DNA of 8,843 bases, taken from assembly GCA_003518745.1 (NCBI GenBank), contig DOYB01000176.1:1-8843 (forward strand), written 5' to 3'. Below the pieces are notes generated by a model. The model did not search any database. It was given only the letters and a program-made list of their open reading frames with translations, and had not been told where the DNA came from. Positions 5,879-8,843 of the stretch are shown piece after piece. The position numbers and the translations under genes are program-made. Positions within the stretch are counted from its first letter, which is position 1; each line of letters opens with the position of its first letter. The stretch is from Selenomonas sp. (GTDB lineage Bacteria; Bacillota; Negativicutes; Selenomonadales; Selenomonadaceae).

Positions 5879-6682
5879 TCAGCTCAATCTGCCCAACTGA
5901 GTAACGGACGACTCCAGCATGGTATCCTGAGTAGTAACCGCCTTGGAGTTTGCCTCATAAACTCTTTGGTTGTTTATGAGCTCCACCATCTCAGAAATAA
6001 CGCTGGCATTGGAGCGCTCCAGCATTCCTTGCTGAACCTCCCCCTGCGCCGGCCTAGGCTGCGCGCCCTCCTGAGCATAAAGGAGATTATCTCCCTGCTT
6101 CAAGAGCGCCCTGGTATCATCAAAGGCAACAATCCTAAGCTGCCCTATCTGCTGGTTATCCGCGTAGACCTGCCCCTGAGCACCGAAACTGATTCTGGTA
6201 GCATTTGGCGGAATCCGTATCTCACCACCCTGAGTATTCAGCACAGCCTGCCCCTTGGTATTCCGAAGCACGCCCTGAGCATCCTTGAAAAGGGCTCCAT
6301 CCCTTGTATAGCGTTCTCCCTGTTCGGTCTGAACAGCGAAATAACCCTCGCCGGAAATAGCCAGATCTAAAGGATTTCCGGTAGTCTCCATAACCCCCTG
6401 GGACCTGTCCATGCCAACCTCATCCACATAGGAACCGACCCCCAGAGTACCGACCCTGGGTTTCTTCCTGTCCCCCACGCTGAATCCATTTATGGCCGTT
6501 ATATCATCATGCTCATCATAATCATAGAGTCTCTTGATGAACATAGGCTCAAACTCGCTGGTAATGGCCACATCCCGCTTATAGCCGGAGGTATTCACGT
6601 TCGCGAGATTGTTGGCAATCACATCGGTCCGTTTAGCCTCAGTAATCATGCCGGCCGCGGCCGCATAAAGCCCACGCCACAT
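5879..6682 (-). CDS. flgF: Flagellar basal-body rod protein FlgF (FlhO-like)
   Basis: The 267-residue product belongs to the FlgF/FlgG rod-hook family: MWRGLYAAAAGMITEAKRTDVIANNLANVNTSGYKRD holds the rod box (NNLANVNTSGYKR, residues 24-36), GNPLDLAISGEGYFAVQTEQGERYTRDGAL is the central motif, and SNASVISEMVELINNQRVYEANSKAVTTQDTMLESSVTQLGRL is the C-terminal coiled-coil helix. It lacks the FlgG-specific stretch present in its neighbour and so is the proximal-rod partner; in Bacillus the equivalent is FlhO. Exported by the flagellar type III system, hence no signal peptide. A GTG at 6703 would add seven residues, but GAGGTG at 6696-6691 lies 8 bases before the ATG at 6682 and MWRGLY is the family-typical start. 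It follows mreB/mbl after 89 bases, the mbl-flhO-flhP order. Confidence 0.92.
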   Translation of the reverse strand: MWRGLYAAAAGMITEAKRTDVIANNLANVNTSGYKRDVAITSEFEPMFIKRLYDYDEHDDITAINGFSVGDRKKPRVGTLGVGSYVDEVGMDRSQGVMETTGNPLDLAISGEGYFAVQTEQGERYTRDGALFKDAQGVLRNTKGQAVLNTQGGEIRIPPNATRISFGAQGQVYADNQQIGQLRIVAFDDTRALLKQGDNLLYAQEGAQPRPAQGEVQQGMLERSNASVISEMVELINNQRVYEANSKAVTTQDTMLESSVTQLGRLS

Positions 6683-6714
6683 ACTTTTTTCACCTCGCAG
6701 CACTATTTCAAGTC

Positions 6715-6743
6715 ATTATCTCTAGGTTTCATATTCTATACAA
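6715..6743 (-). promoter_or_regulatory. Possible sigma-A-type promoter for flgF
   Basis: On the minus strand TTGTAT (6743-6738) and GATAAT (6720-6715) are separated by 17 bases. The -10 is one base from consensus and the -35 matches only its TTG. It would give a leader of about 25 bases before the flgF ribosome binding site. Weak on its own; supported only by lying after a possible terminator. Confidence 0.3.
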
Positions 6744-6747
6744 TATC

Positions 6748-6773
6748 AAAAAATCCTCTTTCAATTTGAGATT
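6748..6773 (-). terminator. Weak intrinsic terminator after mreB/mbl
   Basis: In the minus-strand transcript AATCTC (6773-6768, beginning inside the TAA stop codon) pairs with GAGGATT (6758-6752) through six pairs and one bulged G, with a 9-base loop, followed directly by six T. The stem is short and bulged, so only partial termination before flgF is expected. Confidence 0.4.
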
Positions 6774-7794
6774 ATCTTTCGTACTTCGTGTTGGTTGCCT
6801 TTCCATCAAACTTGCTGAAGACATCCAACGCCTTGCCGGTGCCCAAAGCTACACAGGACAATGGATCATCCGCTACAAAGGTAGCTACCTTCGTTTCCCT
6901 GCGAATAAGCTCATCCAGTCCGTACAGCATAGCTCCGCCCCCTGTAAGGGTGATTCCACGATCTATTATATCTGCTGACAGCTCAGGAGGAGTATCCTCA
7001 AGCACCTGCTTCACGCAATCCACGATAAGTCCCACCGACGGCGCGATGGCCTCTGCCGCCTGGGCCGTATTTATACTGATGCTCTTTGGCAGTCCCTTCA
7101 ACAAATCACGGCCGCGAATCTCAATGGACACATCCCTCGCGTCGGGGTATGCTGCCCCAACATCGATTTTAACGTTCTCCGCGGTACGCTCACCAATCAT
7201 CAGATTAAACTCACGTCTCACATACGCAATGATATCCTCGTCGAACTTATCGCCGCCCACTCTCAGACTGCCGCTCAACACGATGCCTCCAAGGCTGATA
7301 ACCGCCACGTCAGAGGTGCCGCCTCCGATATCTACCACCATTGAGCCCATCGGCTCTGAAATATCCAAGCCTGCCCCAAGAGCTGCCGCAAGCGGTTCCT
7401 CAATAAGCTGGACATTACGCGCTCCGGCCTGCTCCGCGGCCTCCTGAACCGCCCTCTGTTCCACCATAGTCACCCCGGAAGGCACGCAAATCATAATACG
7501 CGGCCTGAAAACGAAGCTTCTGCCAACTACCTTATCGATGAAGTACCTGATCATGCTCTCAGTAATGCTGTAATTCGCTATTACACCTTCCCTAAGGGGC
7601 CTTATGGCAACGATATTCCCGGGAGTACGCCCTATCATGCGGCGCGCCTCTTCACCGATTGCCAACACCTGATTTGTATCCTTATTTATTGCCACGACTG
7701 AGGGTTCCCTGAGCACAATGCCCTTACCCTTCACATATACCAACACATTCGCGGTACCCAAATCAATTCCTATATCCATGGACATGCCAAACAT
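6772..7794 (-). CDS. mreB: MreB/Mbl-family actin-like rod-shape protein (Mbl-type gene context)
   Basis: The 340-residue product is a full-length bacterial actin. ATP-site motifs are intact: phosphate 1 DLGTAN (11-16), connection/hydrolysis segment IEEPLAAALGAG (131-142), phosphate 2 DIGGGTSD (155-162), and the adenosine motif GGGAM (285-289). MIGRTPGNIVAIRPLREGVI (53-72) and DTPPELSADIIDRGITLTGGGA (267-288) are MreB-family signatures. It forms membrane-associated filaments under the cytoplasmic membrane that steer elongation-mode peptidoglycan synthesis. By eye, VCVPSGVT...EEPLAAA is closer to MreB and GDKFDEDI...GAAYPDAR closer to Mbl. No mreC/mreD follows; instead flgF and flgG do, as in the Bacillus mbl-flhO-flhP locus, so the gene is best read as the Mbl-type paralog. 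The ATG at 7794 has GAGGGG 11 bases upstream, a slightly long spacing. Confidence 0.94.
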   Translation of the reverse strand: MFGMSMDIGIDLGTANVLVYVKGKGIVLREPSVVAINKDTNQVLAIGEEARRMIGRTPGNIVAIRPLREGVIANYSITESMIRYFIDKVVGRSFVFRPRIMICVPSGVTMVEQRAVQEAAEQAGARNVQLIEEPLAAALGAGLDISEPMGSMVVDIGGGTSDVAVISLGGIVLSGSLRVGGDKFDEDIIAYVRREFNLMIGERTAENVKIDVGAAYPDARDVSIEIRGRDLLKGLPKSISINTAQAAEAIAPSVGLIVDCVKQVLEDTPPELSADIIDRGITLTGGGAMLYGLDELIRRETKVATFVADDPLSCVALGTGKALDVFSKFDGKATNTKYER

Positions 7795-7813
7795 GGCTCA
7801 CTAATCCCCTCTC

Positions 7814-7839
7814 AAAAAAACGTTAAGACGATCCCGTCT
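7814..7839 (-). promoter_or_regulatory. Small hairpin plus T-tract in the mreB/mbl leader
   Basis: AGACG (7826-7830) and CGTCT (7835-7839) form a 5-pair stem with a 4-base loop in the predicted 5' leader. Five bases later comes a run of seven T (7820-7814 in the minus-strand sense), just before the ribosome binding site. It resembles a weak attenuator, but the stem is short and separated from the T run, so chance is quite possible. Confidence 0.25.
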
Positions 7840-7854
7840 CCCTGTACAAACCGA

Positions 7855-7870
7855 ATACTATAATACTATA
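7855..7870. repeat. Tandem 8-base repeat over the mreB/mbl -10 region
   Basis: Two perfect adjacent copies of ATACTATA (7855-7862 and 7863-7870). They surround the proposed -10 box of the mreB/mbl promoter and so offer overlapping -10-like sequences; a regulator site is possible but unsupported. Short AT-rich duplications can also arise by chance. Confidence 0.6.
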
Positions 7871-7889
7871 GATTCTCCCTCTATGACAA
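7860..7889 (-). promoter_or_regulatory. Sigma-A-type promoter for mreB/mbl
   Basis: On the minus strand TTGTCA (7889-7884), an 18-base spacer and TATTAT (7865-7860) match sigma-A consensus at 5 of 6 positions in each box. The -10 lies within two exact tandem copies of ATACTATA (plus-strand 7855-7870). The start would be near 7853, with a leader of about 60 bases. Confidence 0.55.
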
Positions 7890-7934
7890 CACTTTTCACC
7901 ATTTCATTATTTTCCGAAAAAACAATGTCCCCCA

Positions 7935-7963
7935 TTGACTTTCCCTTCCCTGAATGTTACGAT
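7935..7963 (+). promoter_or_regulatory. Possible sigma-A promoter for the dehydrogenase gene
   Basis: TTGACT (7935-7940), a 17-base spacer and TACGAT (7958-7963) on the plus strand. The -35 is 5/6 and the -10 is 4/6; an alternative GATAAT at 7961-7966 is closer to consensus but 20 bases away from the -35. A CAATG/CATTG inverted repeat (7923-7927 and 7933-7937) overlaps the start of the -35 box. The leader would be about 55 bases. The rest of the 232-base intergenic region shows no further gene. Confidence 0.4.
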
Positions 7964-8026
7964 AATACTGAATTATTTCTCGTCTTTCAACTTAATTTTA
8001 ATAAACATTTATGAGGGGGTTTTTTC

Positions 8027-8843
8027 ATGTTCAACAGAAGGAAAATCGTAGTTATCGGAGCCAGCAATGTTGGGTCTGCAGTGGCAAACAAAATTGCTGA
8101 TTTCCAGTTGGCCTCGGAGGTCGCGCTCATAGACCTGAACGAAGACAAGGCCTGGGGCGAAGCGAAGGACTCCAGCCATGCCACATCCTGCGTATACAGC
8201 ACCAATATAAAATTCCATCTGGGCAACTACGACGATTGTAAGGACGCCAACATCGTTGTTATCACGGCAGGTCCCTCCATCCGTCCCGGCGAGACTCCGG
8301 ACCGTCTGAAGCTGGCCGGCACCAACGCCAAGATTATGAAATCCGTCTTCGGCGAAATCCAGAAGCGCACCAAGGAAGCCATGATCATCATGATCACGAA
8401 CCCCCTCGATGTGGCGACCTATGTTGTTTCCAAGGAGTTCGACTATCCCCGTAACCTCATTCTTGGCACCGGCACCATGCTTGAGACCTATCGTTTCCGC
8501 CGCATTTTGGCAGATAAGTATCAGGTAGACCCCAAGAATATCAACGGCTACGTTCTGGGCGAGCACGGCAACTCTGCCTTCGTTGCCTGGTCCACCACCG
8601 GCTGTGCCGGCTTCCCCATCGAGCACCTTGACGAATACTTCCACAAAACAGACCGTCTTGACAAGAAGGCCGTGGAGCAGGAGCTTGTTCAGGTGGCCTA
8701 CGATGTCATCAACAAGAAGGGCTTCACCAACACCGGTATCGCCATGGCTGCTTGCCGCTTCATCAAGGCTGTGCTCTACGATGAGCACACCATCCTGCCC
8801 TGCTCCGCAGTGCTTGATGGCGAGTATGGCCTCCACGATGTGG
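8027..8843 (+). CDS. ldh: L-lactate dehydrogenase-family NAD-dependent enzyme (C terminus cut by window edge)
   Basis: The window holds 272 codons of a protein that in this family is about 310-320 residues. The N-terminal Rossmann part is MFNRRKIVVIGASNVGSAVA with D36 in ALIDLNED for NAD ribose; then TNPLDV (124-129), LGTGTMLETYRFRR (146-159), and GYVLGEHGNSAFVAWST (174-190), whose H180 is the expected catalytic histidine. The enzyme would reduce pyruvate, or a related 2-oxo acid, to the L-2-hydroxy acid with NADH in the cytoplasm during fermentation. Odd points: the nucleotide motif is GxSxxG, not GxGxxG; E153 stands where LDH has the catalytic Asp; and the mobile loop reads PSIRPGETPDRLKL instead of NQKPGETRLDL, so malate or 2-oxoisocaproate-type activity cannot be excluded. 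Codon use is strongly biased to C-ending codons, as for a highly expressed gene. GAGGGGG lies 8 bases before the ATG. Divergent from mreB/mbl. Confidence 0.85.
   Translation, partial: MFNRRKIVVIGASNVGSAVANKIADFQLASEVALIDLNEDKAWGEAKDSSHATSCVYSTNIKFHLGNYDDCKDANIVVITAGPSIRPGETPDRLKLAGTNAKIMKSVFGEIQKRTKEAMIIMITNPLDVATYVVSKEFDYPRNLILGTGTMLETYRFRRILADKYQVDPKNINGYVLGEHGNSAFVAWSTTGCAGFPIEHLDEYFHKTDRLDKKAVEQELVQVAYDVINKKGFTNTGIAMAACRFIKAVLYDEHTILPCSAVLDGEYGLHDV

Noticed and set aside
6788..7447. Plus-strand open frame of 219 codons inside mreB/mbl
   Set aside because: Antisense to a gene with all actin-family motifs; its Ser/Pro-rich translation is typical of a shadow frame.
7871..8026. Rex (redox) operator upstream of the dehydrogenase gene
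   Set aside because: No TTGTGAA-N6-TTCACAA-like palindrome was found; the only inverted repeat is a 5-base CAATG/CATTG pair.
8009..8836. Long open frame on the minus strand, 275 codons, antisense to the dehydrogenase
   Set aside because: It lies wholly opposite a clear LDH-family gene with strong GC3 bias, which opens antisense frames; the translation shows no recognisable domain.
1..8843. CRISPR array, insertion sequence, tRNA or rRNA gene, integrase or defence genes
   Set aside because: No regularly spaced repeats, no transposase-like frames, no cloverleaf or rRNA segments were recognised; the window is filled by housekeeping and flagellar genes.

Overview
The window reads as chromosomal DNA from a motile, diderm, low-to-mid GC Firmicute of the Negativicutes (Selenomonas-like, inferred). 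The reasons are the combination of an MreB/Mbl gene leading directly into flgF- and flgG-type rod genes (the mbl-flhO-flhP order known from Bacillus), P-ring and L-ring genes that only make sense with an outer membrane, and a fermentative L-lactate/2-hydroxyacid dehydrogenase. No mobile elements, RNA genes or CRISPR arrays were seen.

Layout. All genes except the last lie on the minus strand, so the main cluster reads from right to left. From the right edge: a partial NAD-dependent L-lactate-dehydrogenase-family gene on the plus strand (8027 to the edge); a 232-base divergent intergenic region carrying promoters both ways; mreB/mbl (7794-6772); flgF (6682-5879); a 137-base gap with a strong hairpin and a sigma-28-like promoter; flgG (5741-4950); flgA (4950-4180); flgH (4133-3546); flgI (3536-2415); a stand-alone rod-binding flgJ (2375-1938) closed by a good intrinsic terminator; then a separately promoted secreted phosphodiester glycosidase with an AMIN-like N-terminal domain (1827-361), its own terminator, and the first 74 codons of an Hsp20 small heat-shock protein (224 to the left edge) behind a near-consensus sigma-A promoter.

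How the genes work together. FlgF and FlgG build the proximal and distal rod. FlgJ is the rod-binding/cap scaffold. FlgA is the periplasmic chaperone for FlgI, which forms the P ring in peptidoglycan, and FlgH forms the L ring in the outer membrane. MreB/Mbl organises wall synthesis. The flagellar genes are tightly spaced (flgG/flgA overlap by one base, flgH/flgI are 9 bases apart), consistent with one transcript from the region before flgG to the terminator after flgJ.

No clearly new system was found; this is mostly an ordinary flagellar/cell-wall region. The points worth a second look are a terminator hairpin that physically overlaps a sigma-28-like promoter between flgF and flgG, an FlgH without a recognisable lipobox, a dehydrogenase with non-canonical catalytic and specificity-loop residues, and the AMIN-glycosidase next to the rod gene.
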